From: Argyresthia goedartella | Taxonomy: Eukaryota > Arthropoda > Insecta > Lepidoptera > Argyresthiidae | NCBI GenBank assembly: GCA_949825045.1 | Contig: OX463809.1 | Location: 9,079,501-9,143,500, forward strand | Direction of reading: 5' to 3' | Length of the DNA: 64,000 nucleotides | In this document: in pieces, positions 43,330-53,656 of the stretch | How positions within the stretch are numbered: position 1 is the first letter of the stretch | Layout: every line of letters begins with the position of its first letter | The notes under the pieces: generated by a model | What the model was told of the DNA's origin: nothing | What the model saw: only the letters and a program-made list of their open reading frames with translations | Databases searched by the model: none | Position numbers and translations under genes: made by a program

Positions 43330-43367
43330 TCGTATTAACCTAGGTTTGTTAACCTAGGTTAATACGA
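43330..43367. repeat. 38-bp perfect palindrome
   Basis: 17-bp arms (tcgtattaacctaggtt and its exact complement) around tgtt. Each arm also holds the self-complementary AACCTAGGTT. Confidence 0.85.
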
Positions 43368-44505
43368 CGATATCGTCCAAACAAACAAACAATTCTAAGT
43401 TGGATAATTGTTAAAAGGCATTGGAGTGAACGCTAAGTTTTACAAGGAAGTGCTGAACATTTCTTAAAGGAGTTTATTCTGTTTCTTGACAAACAGATCT
43501 ATCTTCTAGTTCATGTTCTATATGTTCGGCACGTCCCCACATGTAGCTATTACTCTATTACATGAATGTATTTCTCATCATCATCATCAAGCGTCTGTCT
43601 TCTTGTTTGACTTAAGGGTACGACGGATTCACACCTGTGGACCTGACGCACACCCACGCGCGCACCGTGACGGTGTAGGGAGACGGGGTCTAGGTTCCTG
43701 CCTGCCTACACGGCCACGGGACGCGTTGGGATATAGCCCCGATACAGAATGGCTATGCGGGTACCTATTAGAGAAGGCCTCCCCCAGAGCAAGCTAATCT
43801 TACACTATATAGATTCTAATGTCAGTCAGGAAGACCACCACCTCTACCCGCCCCTGCTACTGTGAAGATTACGTAAGACACACGCATCGCAACGTTTGGT
43901 GATTCCCTCGAAGAATATGTAATATTGCTACAGTCGTACGCAATGAGTCTTAGGAGTCACTGTGCCCTCGGGGTCCAGGAACATTGTCAAGACGGAAGAA
44001 AATAAACCAATTTTTATGATGTAGGTTAAAATGCCGACCTCTGTGGACAAAGAGTGCGGGGTGTTATACGACAGCTTCGACAACGACGAGATCGGATCTT
44101 AAAACATTGAATCAAGATAATTATCATGTCGCCATTCCAAATTTCGCTGGCCAGGAGTCGGCGTTCATATGACCTATTGCATCATTGGCCTAGTCGCAGA
44201 TCATATTTTGCTGATTTCCACCGGTAATTTTTACGGAAACGATGTAACACGTCGTAAGAAACAGAAATACTTCGACAAATCAGCAATCTCATCTGTATTT
44301 CTTGATAAATTCCGATGAATAATGCGAATCGCCTATCAGTGTTCGGCGAGAAAGTTAAAAAGAAATGTCAAAACCGACCACAGACTCATCAAGTCTCAAT
44401 AATGCCGGGACCACACGTTGCACGAACGTGAGCAGTTCTCCACGTTTCCGATTCGTCACAAACCAGCAAAATCGAGTGATTCAATAGAAATCCTACTCGT
44501 TCCTA

Positions 44506-44537
44506 TTGAAGTTTGTCGTTGACACGACAAACTTCAA
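44506..44537. repeat. 32-nt perfect hairpin
   Basis: 14-bp arms ttgaagtttgtcgt / acgacaaacttcaa with loop tgac. An upstream 'ttcaatag' can pair with 'ctattgaa', giving a competing fold. Confidence 0.8.
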
Positions 44538-45404
44538 TGTCAAATTGATACCTATGACGTCGCCGTAACAAATCCAAGCAAACAAGACGATAATTGCTTT
44601 ATGAACCATTTTTCTTCCATATTAGCGCAAACAGAAGAGTGAGTATTGTTCTGATGGGCGGCGGTATGCCAGACCCATAACGAGTGTTCTCCTACTGAAA
44701 CGACGCTCAGAAGTCTCGTACGACACATCGAAGAAAAACTATGTTTCCCGCAGGACATTCCGACAGAATCTCCAAGGGAAAGCACGTAGGTAAACCCACA
44801 AACGGTCCCCGGTCACCCCACTGTTAGGAAACATACAAAAACTATAATAACATGCAACACTAGTTAGCTAGTATAAAAATACTTCAATGGAACAGTTGTG
44901 AGACGACTTTGAGATAGGTATTTTACAAGGACCGTTAATGAACCGTTATTATGACTACAATGAATTTATTAGGAAGTATTATGAATTTATTCAATAGTGT
45001 CCAAGCTTAGTTTACTAACCTACCGTACCTGACCTATTTTAATATTAGAAGATGTACCAACCTACATTATTTGCATGCCACACGTTGGCTGAATGTGCCG
45101 TTCTATAATTATAATACTTATAAGACCTATGACTGTACCGCATCAACGCAAATAAATGATTTCATTTCATTTCATTTCATTTGAAATAACTCTACCTACT
45201 CAGGAAAAATTTCACCAACAATATAACCAACGACTGTTGAAGTAAGCGAGTGTTTCACGTTAGACACAATTCAAAGCATACCATTTTATCCATTCAAAAT
45301 AAATAAAAATAAGCGTGTATTTTGATAACACAGTTACCACGAAAGTTAGTTAACCAGTGGCCATGTTAGTATTTCGGTTTGGTTCGTTTATCCTTTTTTT
45401 AGGG

Positions 45405-46400
45405 TACTATTTAAACGTATATACTGTAAATCCAGTTTTGCTTGGTCAAAATACTGATTTTACCTGACTGAATTACTAGCAAAAAAATCAAGGGTTCCGT
45501 ACCATTATCTATAAAAACGGCAAAAAAATCACGTTTTTTGTATGGGAGCTCCACTTAAATATTATTTTAATTTTTATTTTATTATTGATTTTTAAAGTGA
45601 ATAATATAACTCAATATTCTGTGAATATTTCAAGCATCTACCTGTTGCCGTTATCAATATCAAGCAAATACGACCAAAAGATAACAAGTTTGTTGTATGA
45701 CAACCCGATTAAATAATTGTTTTATTTTAATTTCATTATTTATTTATAAAGTGAATATATAACTTAATATTTTGTGTATATTTCAAGCGTCTACCTGTTG
45801 CCGTTATCAATATCGAGCAAAGTCGAGCAAAAAATCACGTTTGTTGTATGGGAGCCCCCTGAAATGTTTATTTTATTCTGTTTTTAAGTATTTGTTGTTA
45901 TAGCGGCAACAGAAATATCATCTGTGAAAATTTCAACTGTCTAACTATCACGGTTCGTGAGATACAGCCTGGTGACAGACGGACAGACAGACAGACGGAC
46001 AGCGGAATCTTAGTAATAGGGTCCCGTTTTACCCTTTGGGTACGGAACCCTAAAATGAGCGCGACTAAAAATCTAAAAACTGCAACCAGAAAACCTTAAT
46101 TCGAGCAACATAAATACAAAACGAGCGTTGGATTTTGTTGTTCTGAGATGTTCAACCTAACACGAAGGATACAGGGGGGCTTCGCTTCGCTCTCCCTCCA
46201 CCCTTCACCTACTCTGACCCACCACTTCGCCCAGACAGTTTTTATTTAGCCAATAAACGGTGGCTAAACCATTCAGAAATTTAGTCGCGCAAATCAGTAA
46301 TTTTGTCACGCCATTCAGTTTTTTTTTCGTTCGTATCAGGAAATTCCACTGTTCATGGTCATATGCTCAAAAGTTTTTATTCGGTCGTATTTGAAATACT
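45405..46400 (+). repeat. Dispersed family F, split by family D
   Basis: Left part 45405-45483 and right part 46054-46400 carry the family F blocks in the order of 7906-8240 and 10575-10712. The gap is filled by a family D copy. Confidence 0.6.
45484..46053 (+). repeat. Dispersed family D with intact 13-bp terminal repeats
   Basis: Ends AGGGTTCCGTACC and GGTACGGAACCCT are perfect inverted repeats. The interior has a duplicated middle block ('aagtgaataatataactcaa ... caagc.tctacctgttgccg' twice, near 45590-45670 and 45755-45820), then the standard part with GGAC/AGAC tract at about 45975-46005. No open frame of note. Confidence 0.65.
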
Positions 46401-47724
46401 GCCAAAAATCTAGGAGATATTTCGCTGGTGAAATTGGTTTTTGGTTAATTAAATAAGTGGATTTCCAGCGCCAAAGAAAAGTTGAAGCCTCGGATTAAAA
46501 GTTCTTGTACAAAGAGAACAAACTTCGAGGCAGGCTTGTTGTGGATTCTTTACTTTGTCTGCTTAATTCAAATATTAAACCATATTATTCTAACTTTACA
46601 TAGAGTCAGCAAATCGTGTTCGAAGTAACAAAAATTTAAATCAAAAAATATATTGTTATTTAGAAAATGTGTATGTAAATATATTCATTAAATAGCCACA
46701 TCATCTACTACAAACAAACCAAGAACCGCTTCCACGAATAATCCTACCTATACAAATAATCATCTAATATTCATCACTATTCACTCATTAGCGTAGCATG
46801 ACATTGTAGCAAGTCGTAGCACCAGCGTAGCATGGCGTAGCTATTTTTTCGCTGCTGAGAGATCGTTATTAACTCATTTATAACAAGCTTAGAAAAGATC
46901 ATTACGTCTATAATCTTTGACAACTTATGGACGGCTTATATAATACCCTTAAAAAAGTTTTAAATGAGTTACTTTATACCGGCAGGTTTTCCTCTTTTTC
47001 AACCAGGTCGTTAAAATGTGTTTATTTTCATTGTACATAACGCAAATAATTAAGTTCTTTAAAGTTCTGTTAATTAACATTATTTTAGAACGCTACGTAA
47101 GTGGACTGCTGTCTTATGTGTAGTTATAAGTTAGAGTTTCGAACCAAATTTACACTATGTCTGATTATTATGACTCAGGTTACATTAGTGTTCAAAACTA
47201 CATACGCTGAGGTAAACATGGGAGTTGTGATGAAATGGCAACAAAAATGAATGAAAAATGAACACCAAAATATTTTTTTCCGACCCAAAATGGGTTTAGT
47301 TTTTGCTTTTTTTTATAAATGTAGCACATACAAGACACGGTCATTGTTGCAAATTAAATAAACTAAAAAAATATATTTCAGGTTGGAACACCTTCCTAAG
47401 ACTTATAAATACAAACTGTAATAAGTAATTTAAATATATTCTAAGCGTATTTCCTATAATATACAACACTAAATTGTTTCCTATGCGATCTTTGATAAGT
47501 CACATTTATTACAAATATATAATCAGCAATTACTATTTTCCAAAAGGGATGACGAAAGTTATCAGTTACTCTAATCACACTTTAGGTAAATTTTAATGAC
47601 TACTATTCGTTAAATTATTTATTAAATACCAAAATAATAATGTGGCCCACAACTACCTATAATACGCGATATAGTAGTAGATATATTTATAGTACGTGAA
47701 ATTCGACATAATAGTAGGATTGTT
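46401..47724. other. No recognised gene
   Basis: AT-rich DNA with no supported feature. Confidence 0.45.
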
Positions 47725-47905
47725 TCGCAAAAATGAAATGGGTAAATTCTACCCAAAATGGGTAAATGATCACCAAAAGTTGCAAATACAAAAATATGAG
47801 GGCAAAATACTGCAGTAGCTTAGGCGAAAAGGAAGGCGGGTAAAGGGGATGAGCGAAGCGAAGCCCCCTTTATCCTTTGTGTTAGGTTGAACATGTAAGA
47901 ACAAC
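47725..47905 (-). repeat. Dispersed family F fragment
   Basis: 'agcgaagcgaagccccc', 'tttgtgttaggttgaacat' and 'aagaacaacaaa' are the reverse complement of the family F right part. A further motif pair 'gggtaaattctacccaaaat' / 'gggtaaatgatcaccaaaa' sits at its left. Confidence 0.55.
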
Positions 47906-48615
47906 AAAAAATACTTAAAACATAACCGTAAGTACACAAAACATAAAAAGAAGTGTGGTGATCATTTATCCAAACACAATTTAGTGGTCGTTTACTAATT
48001 CTGGCGGTCATTTCGAATTTATTGGTAGTAAAATAGGTGCGTTTTAGGTGATCGTTTAAACATAAGCCTAATGAAATTATGATATTTATATATATTTTTT
48101 GTGAAAAACATAGATAATATATATATTGTAGACAAGGACAACTTAGTCGACAACAACAATTTGACAACTTCTAAAGAACGGACAAAAATCAAGTACACCG
48201 TTCCTTTGCTCTAATAAAAACCTCTTAAAAATATCGTCAAAGAGACCAGAAGTCCCTGGGTATTGTTCGAGATAACATTGTTGCAACATCAAAGGCGTCT
48301 TCCATTCAATGAGGTGGTAAAAAGATGACTTAAGGCCAGTTTTATTATTTTTAAAGACAGGGTCAACTTTTTAATGCGCTCAATCTTATTCCACTTTGTA
48401 AGGTGGTGGATCTTATGAAAACAATTAAATATTCTCGTTAGAAATCGGCTTGCTTTCTATGTGTATTCATGAACGTATAATGTCATGAAATTTGTGGATG
48501 CTCACTTATAGTGTGAATGCGTACGAGCATAAATTAATAGTTTTAAATAACAGGTAAACACACAGGTATCACTCAAACATATTTCATAGTGAAGATCAGC
48601 TGTGTTCATAGGTTA

Positions 48616-49084
48616 TTAATATAACTCTAGCAGAGCACTAAAGTAGATGATATTATGCAACAGATTGCCTGGTAATTGGATGCTAACTCGAAACGCACAT
48701 CCAATTTCCGTTTCAAAGTTGAGTCGTCTGAACTCGCCTGATGAAGTGATTAGATCTAAATCTGTGGTGGTCGCCCCCGCCCGCCCAGGTCCCCCCTGGT
48801 GCGTCATAACCCTGAATAGTTCAATAACGCAGGTAAGGGCCGTAAACCTAGTTTTATTGCCCCAAATGATTCCCCCCACAAGCCCCGCCGAACGGGCGTC
48901 GCCCCGTCGGGTTTTAATTACTGGTTGTCATGTACCAGCTATTTGTCAAACCCTTCTGCTTCGACAGTTTTCTATTAGCTTCTCTGCGCTACTTTATTTG
49001 GGAGCGGTAGAGAAACACGCTTACTTAAAAGCCTTTCCAATATACAGAATCTTAACCACAAAATTGGGAACAATTTCCCCATAG
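48616..49084. other. Segment open on both strands, not recognised
   Basis: A 145-codon frame on the plus strand (48647-49084) and an 87-codon frame on the minus strand (48616-48879) overlap. GC is higher than around it (about 48760-48920). Neither translation shows a domain I can name. I suspect a piece of a repeat, but I see no second copy in the window. Confidence 0.3.
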
Positions 49085-50636
49085 AAATAACAAGTTTGCC
49101 AAGCATGCTAACTCAGCGCAACTCTATAGAGAAGCTGTTTCCGCCAAGGTATTACGTAAATGTAAAAAGTTGAGTATGCGGTGGACGACATTATCACCGT
49201 AGTACACCGTAGGATACAAGGAAGTAGCTGCCTCAGCTTCTTACTTGTATCCGTTTAGCATATTGCTTGCGGTTTTTCGTTTTCAAATGACCTAATTTTA
49301 TCGCATCGAAAATAGGACGTCACGGGTACAGTTGGGCACACGACCGCTATCTATTGGTATGCACAAGGCGCATTGGTCTTTCTATTTTGTTTGCTTACTT
49401 GTCGATTCACGATAAAGATGGTATCGCAATTTGTTTCGATTGTGGCATTTATCGATGGTTTTGGTTTTGTGATGAAGCAGACATTGAACGACAAAAAGGA
49501 AGAACCATTTTTTTGAAATACTGATGTTTGCCGTCGTTTAGCAGAAAGATAGAAGTGACACCTCAAGCTTGAAAATGATATAACACGTAGTTAATTAACG
49601 CTGTCAAAGAACCTTGACAATATTGTTGTATACCAATTGAGGCCGTGTTTTTATTGTCAGGCAAACAAAAGTAATTTCCCAACGAAATCATCGCTTTGAT
49701 ATTATGATTAAATACCTATTCCATAAAGAGATATATACTAGATGAACTACATAATTATGTAGTTCATCATATATACTAGATACTAGTCGTACTTTCACGT
49801 ATGAGTAGTTAGCTGCATATAATCAGAAAATCTGCATCTGCATATAGACAGATATACCTTTAAAAATGCTTAGAGCATAAAATTCCTAGCAGCGGGATTC
49901 AAAATTGAGTAATTTAGTTTGAAGTTTATGTCCTAAAGTCAATATTGAGCAAAGAAATATAATATCGCTCCACGTCTACAGTGTCCACTCTACATCTGTC
50001 TTCGCTCAAATGTATGTGGAAGATTACGCAAAACTTTTTGCTGTAGGGAACTCCGTGTTTGTCACCTGTCAAACATTGGCAACAGCAAAGTTCTATTGAT
50101 AATTCACTTTTATTATTAACGAAACTCTAGCTTCATTGATTTATACTCATAAGATTTTTTTTCATTAAATTTGCTTTACTTAGGTACTTACACTGTGATT
50201 CATTTGTAACCTCGGATTAACGAAACTCTGTGTTGGTCACATGCAGTCAGCGCCCTCTACGTGGAACTAATTTGAAAGGTTTTTTCCCTAGTGAAACAAT
50301 ATTTTGATGCAGGAATGGCGGAGGCGAGGGTAAAAATGAAACGAAGGCGCCAGGCGACCGCAGAAACATGATAATGATCGCCCCGGTTAAATTACGTTAG
50401 TAAGTATTTAGGTAATACGCGTCAATTTACCTGTTTGCTAAGACATGTCATTCATAAAATGAGTGGTACTGGCCCAGCTGTGCCTTTGTGCGCCGCCGCT
50501 GCTGCACGCAGGTGCCGCGCGCGCACGTGTCTGCTTGCGCGGGCACCGCTCACCAGAGCCATCTATTAACGTATTGGCGGAGGAATTTGATGTGTTCAGA
50601 TCTACTTTGGCTAAATTCACAAAGATGTGGCCTAAT
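49085..50636. other. No recognised gene; palindrome at 49731-49780
   Basis: 49741-49768 is a 28-bp perfect palindrome flanked by 12-bp direct repeats (atatatactaga). A GC-rich, plus-strand open stretch at 50463-50641 directly before the BEL element could be coding, but has no motif. Confidence 0.45.
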
Positions 50637-50641
50637 TGTGC

Positions 50642-51143
50642 TGTTCGATTCAAAATCGATACTCGATCTATGGTTCCGGAACGGCCATTTTGAATTTGAC
50701 GGAGCTGCCACAGAGCAGATTTTTGACGACTGACAGACGAAAAAGCCCTCGCGATGGACGCGTATTGGTATAGGGCATTGAAATTAAATCGTAAGCCATC
50801 TGGAGTTGTATTCGGGCTCCCCTCAGGATTGTCTTATAGCTGAGTGTATTGTGGTTCTCCGAACCAGATACTGTTCGTATTTACGTAAATTGTGCGGTCG
50901 AAGCTGGCCTGCCAGCCATACCTGGTTGGCTGAAGAACCTGTCTACCAAGAAGAGCCTAGGGTGCACCCAGGCCTTGCAGAGAGACAGGAGTTTGACGGG
51001 AACGAAGCACAGACCAGGTCAGATAGAATCTATTTATTTAGCTCGGTGAAACGCCGACGTACTCGCCTCTTGGCATTCGATCGCTACGCTACCTCGTAGC
51101 TATGGGCCCCTGCGAGGTCACGGGTGCCGAGAGGCCTGAAACA
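50642..51143 (+). repeat. BEL 5' LTR
   Basis: 502 bp. The only difference I see from 55235-55736 is 50993 (t) versus 55586 (a). The open frames over it (50806-51099, 50849-51049) recur in the other LTR and are shadows. The promoter is expected within it, but no clear TATA box stands out. Confidence 0.95.
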
Positions 51144-51146
51144 TTT

Positions 51147-51163
51147 TGGTAGCAAGAGCGTGG
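51147..51163 (+). promoter_or_regulatory. Putative primer-binding site of the BEL element
   Basis: TGGTAGCAAGAGCGTGG starts 3 bp after the LTR; its TGG would pair with the CCA end of a tRNA. The tRNA species was not determined. Confidence 0.5.
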
Positions 51164-51742
51164 TTTCCTGAGATTTGCAGCCGTCAAGGGCTCCAGGAAC
51201 CCACGATTTGGGACTATCAATCTGTAGGTATAGGCGGTTATTAGCTAACTTGGTTTTGTTCCTGTATCCACATAGATTGGTAGTGTTGTAAGCTATAAGT
51301 CTATTGCTGGTAGTAGACAGACAGATATAACAGTTTTCCCTAAATGACCAGTTGTACTGAGATGTGACTCAGAATAGTAATTACATTACAGGTACATTGT
51401 AGGTGAATTGAAATTTGCATTGAAGTCATATCATGTTTGCAGTTTGAAGTTTGCATAGTCAATCTATTAGTGGTCTAGTAATGCTAATGAATGTTTGGAC
51501 ATTGTTTTCAGTTTATAGCAATTTATAACTTGAACTAATATTGACTATCTGTGTGTGTTATATGATATAGGGAAACTAAATTGTTGTTTACAGAATTTGT
51601 GTAGATATAAAACTCGGTTTCTATTGTTTGGGGAAATCAGCATTGTTTAAGTTATAGATTAGGGTTCCCTCGTTTGTGTTGTAGACTGGAGGGTCCAATA
51701 TAATTGAGTTACTGCAAATTGTGAGTAAGTATCGTTCCGATC
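51164..51742 (+). other. BEL 5' untranslated leader
   Basis: About 580 bp between the primer-binding site and the gag start, AT-rich and without open frame. It may hold the packaging signal, which would matter for an element copied in trans. Confidence 0.5.
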
Positions 51743-53656
51743 ATGACGTTGTCTGAAATACAGAAGGGTGTTTCTAAGGAGCTCAGATGGTTTTCCTCCG
51801 CACACGGTCTGATAGACCGTTTAGATAGGCATGATGTGGTGTTGGAGCGGTCTATGGACGTTAAGGAACGCTACAACAGGGTGCTCGAATTGTCCGCGCA
51901 GGCGGAAGCAGTTGATGGTTGCGCACCTGACAGGCTGTCACGGTTGCTAGGGGATGTCGACCAGTGTATGGAGATGGCGGCTGCTATCACGCAGAGGGCT
52001 GCGGACATACGTAGGCAGCGGGAGTCCAGCCATAGTGGTGACATTGGGGCGCCTCTGCCGCATCAGGGTTCGGGGTCCAGGTTACCTGCCATAACCATGC
52101 CTACTTTTGACGGAGTGTCCGGTGAATGGATGAGCTTCATCAATCTGTTCGACAGCTTGGTGCACATGCGATCGGACATTACCAAGTCTGTCAAGATGGC
52201 TCAGCTGGTGGCAGCATTGAGGGGTGAGCCTAGGGAGCTGGTCGCTCATTTGACAGTTACGGAGGGTAACTATGAAACGGCCAGGCAATTGCTGGTCAGA
52301 CGTTACCACAACAAACGGAGGTTGGCCGATGCCCAACTGAACCGTTTGTTTAGTATCCCGGTTGTGAACAAGGTCGGGGCCATACAGACGGAGGTTTTGA
52401 ACCCGTTGTTGTCCGTCACCAAGGCTCTAGAGAATCTTGGACTTCCGGTTGGTGAATGGTCGTACCTACTGCTGTACATTGTACTTTCCCGCCTACCCGC
52501 TGACGTGCAGACTCGTTTCGAACAGTCTCACGGGAGGTCGGCCGAGGACCTGCCCGCCTTCTCCGACTTGGTCGGATTCTTGGAAGAGGAGGCTCGACGG
52601 GCAGAGAATTTGGGGTTGACGGCCACCCATCCTTCGGAGCCACAGAGAGCTGCCGGGAGCGCTGTGAGTAGGGGCCCTCCGACGAGGAAGGACCGCACCA
52701 ACCGGCAGTCGTATGGGACTGTGAGTGCATTGACCCCACATAGTGAGACCTGCCCATGTTGTAGGCAGATTGGCCATGCTGTGGCCGATTGCAATAAGTT
52801 CGGGGAACTTAGGGTTGAGGGACGGCGCCGGATGGCCAAGCAGCGGAGCTGGTGTTTCCTGTGCCTCGGGCCACACATGGCTAGGTACTGCACGCGCACA
52901 AGAATGTGCGGATATTGTGGTGGGGCCCACAACAATCTGTTGTGCATGAACCGGTCCGGCCAACAGCCACCACAGGGCCGTACCCAGGGTGACACGGCAT
53001 GGGGCCCTGAGAATTCGTTTGCGACTCGGAGCGCAACTCAGGAGCCAACGTCCCCACGTCCACAGGGCCGTACCCAGGGTGATACGGAATGGGGCCCTGA
53101 GAATTTGTTTGCGACTTGGAGCGCAACTCAGGGACCAGCGTCCCCACGTGCACAGGGTAGTACTAGGGTGCGGGGCCGCACTCAGGGTCATCACATGGGG
53201 GGCCCTGAGTTTTCGGTTGCGACTCAGCATCCGACTCAGCGGGCAATGGGGCCACAAGCGCGCAGCCACCCAGGGGTGCAGGGCCGCACTCAGGGTCATC
53301 ACATGGGGGGCCCTGAGTTTTCGGTTGCGACTCAGCATCCGACTCAACGGGCAATGGGGCCACAAGCACGCGGCCACCCAGGGGTGCAGGGCCGCACTCA
53401 GGGTCATCACATGGGGGGCCCTGAGTTTTCGGTTGCGACTCAGCATCCGACTCAGCGGCACATTGGGTGTGTTGAGCAGGCCGTAACGGGCGGGTGGCAT
53501 GGGACAACTTCGAGCTATGCGGGTGCGGTTCGGACGCCGCCTCAGTTGTCGCCCCGCTCGTCGCCTCGTCCTCGTCGGTCGCATGTGATGTCCCCCCCCG
53601 CTCATGGAGCGGCCACGGTTGAATTCACGCCCACAACCCTTCGGGGGGCGTCGTAG
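51743..53656 (+). CDS. gag: BEL Gag (637 aa)
   Basis: ATG at 51743; an intact frame to the stop at 53654. Residues about 1-100 are helical, with RDxRR-like basic patches. A capsid-like region at about 110-290 has 'LPAITMPTFDGVSGEW', the hallmark of BEL/Pao Gag (PxFxGxxxxW), and 'ARQLLVRRYHN'. Zinc knuckles are at about residues 336-349 (CX2CX4HX4C), 371-383 and 386-398 (both CX2CX3HX4C). Residues about 412-575 are tandem repeats: two of about 30 residues, then two and two-thirds of 36 residues. The frame is GC-rich compared with the surrounding genome. After the stop, Pol-like sequence continues in the +1 frame. Confidence 0.93.
   Translation: MTLSEIQKGVSKELRWFSSAHGLIDRLDRHDVVLERSMDVKERYNRVLELSAQAEAVDGCAPDRLSRLLGDVDQCMEMAAAITQRAADIRRQRESSHSGDIGAPLPHQGSGSRLPAITMPTFDGVSGEWMSFINLFDSLVHMRSDITKSVKMAQLVAALRGEPRELVAHLTVTEGNYETARQLLVRRYHNKRRLADAQLNRLFSIPVVNKVGAIQTEVLNPLLSVTKALENLGLPVGEWSYLLLYIVLSRLPADVQTRFEQSHGRSAEDLPAFSDLVGFLEEEARRAENLGLTATHPSEPQRAAGSAVSRGPPTRKDRTNRQSYGTVSALTPHSETCPCCRQIGHAVADCNKFGELRVEGRRRMAKQRSWCFLCLGPHMARYCTRTRMCGYCGGAHNNLLCMNRSGQQPPQGRTQGDTAWGPENSFATRSATQEPTSPRPQGRTQGDTEWGPENLFATWSATQGPASPRAQGSTRVRGRTQGHHMGGPEFSVATQHPTQRAMGPQARSHPGVQGRTQGHHMGGPEFSVATQHPTQRAMGPQARGHPGVQGRTQGHHMGGPEFSVATQHPTQRHIGCVEQAVTGGWHGTTSSYAGAVRTPPQLSPRSSPRPRRSHVMSPPAHGAATVEFTPTTLRGAS
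52977..53461 (+). repeat. Tandem repeats inside BEL gag
   Basis: Two 90-bp units at 52977-53066 and 53067-53156, then 108-bp units at 53174-53281 and 53282-53389 and a partial one at 53390-53461. The 108-bp units are nearly identical. All unit lengths are multiples of three. Each begins with GRTQG. Confidence 0.9.

Larger units (their letters stand above)
42567..45404. other. No recognised gene; palindrome, hairpin and microsatellites
   Basis: Nearly 3 kb with no supported gene. Contains (ACA)n at 43206-43222, a (TTTCA)n tract at about 45158-45181, and the two structures listed separately. The GC-rich stretch 43620-43790 has a 94-codon open frame without motifs. Confidence 0.45.

Noticed and set aside
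50806..51099. ORF in the BEL LTR, repeated at 55399-55692
   Set aside because: It lies fully in the LTR, and its duplicate is the other LTR; no domain.
52493..53605. 370-codon ORF antisense to BEL gag, plus other frames in the same place
   Set aside because: The tandem repeats and high GC keep several frames open; only the sense frame has Gag motifs.
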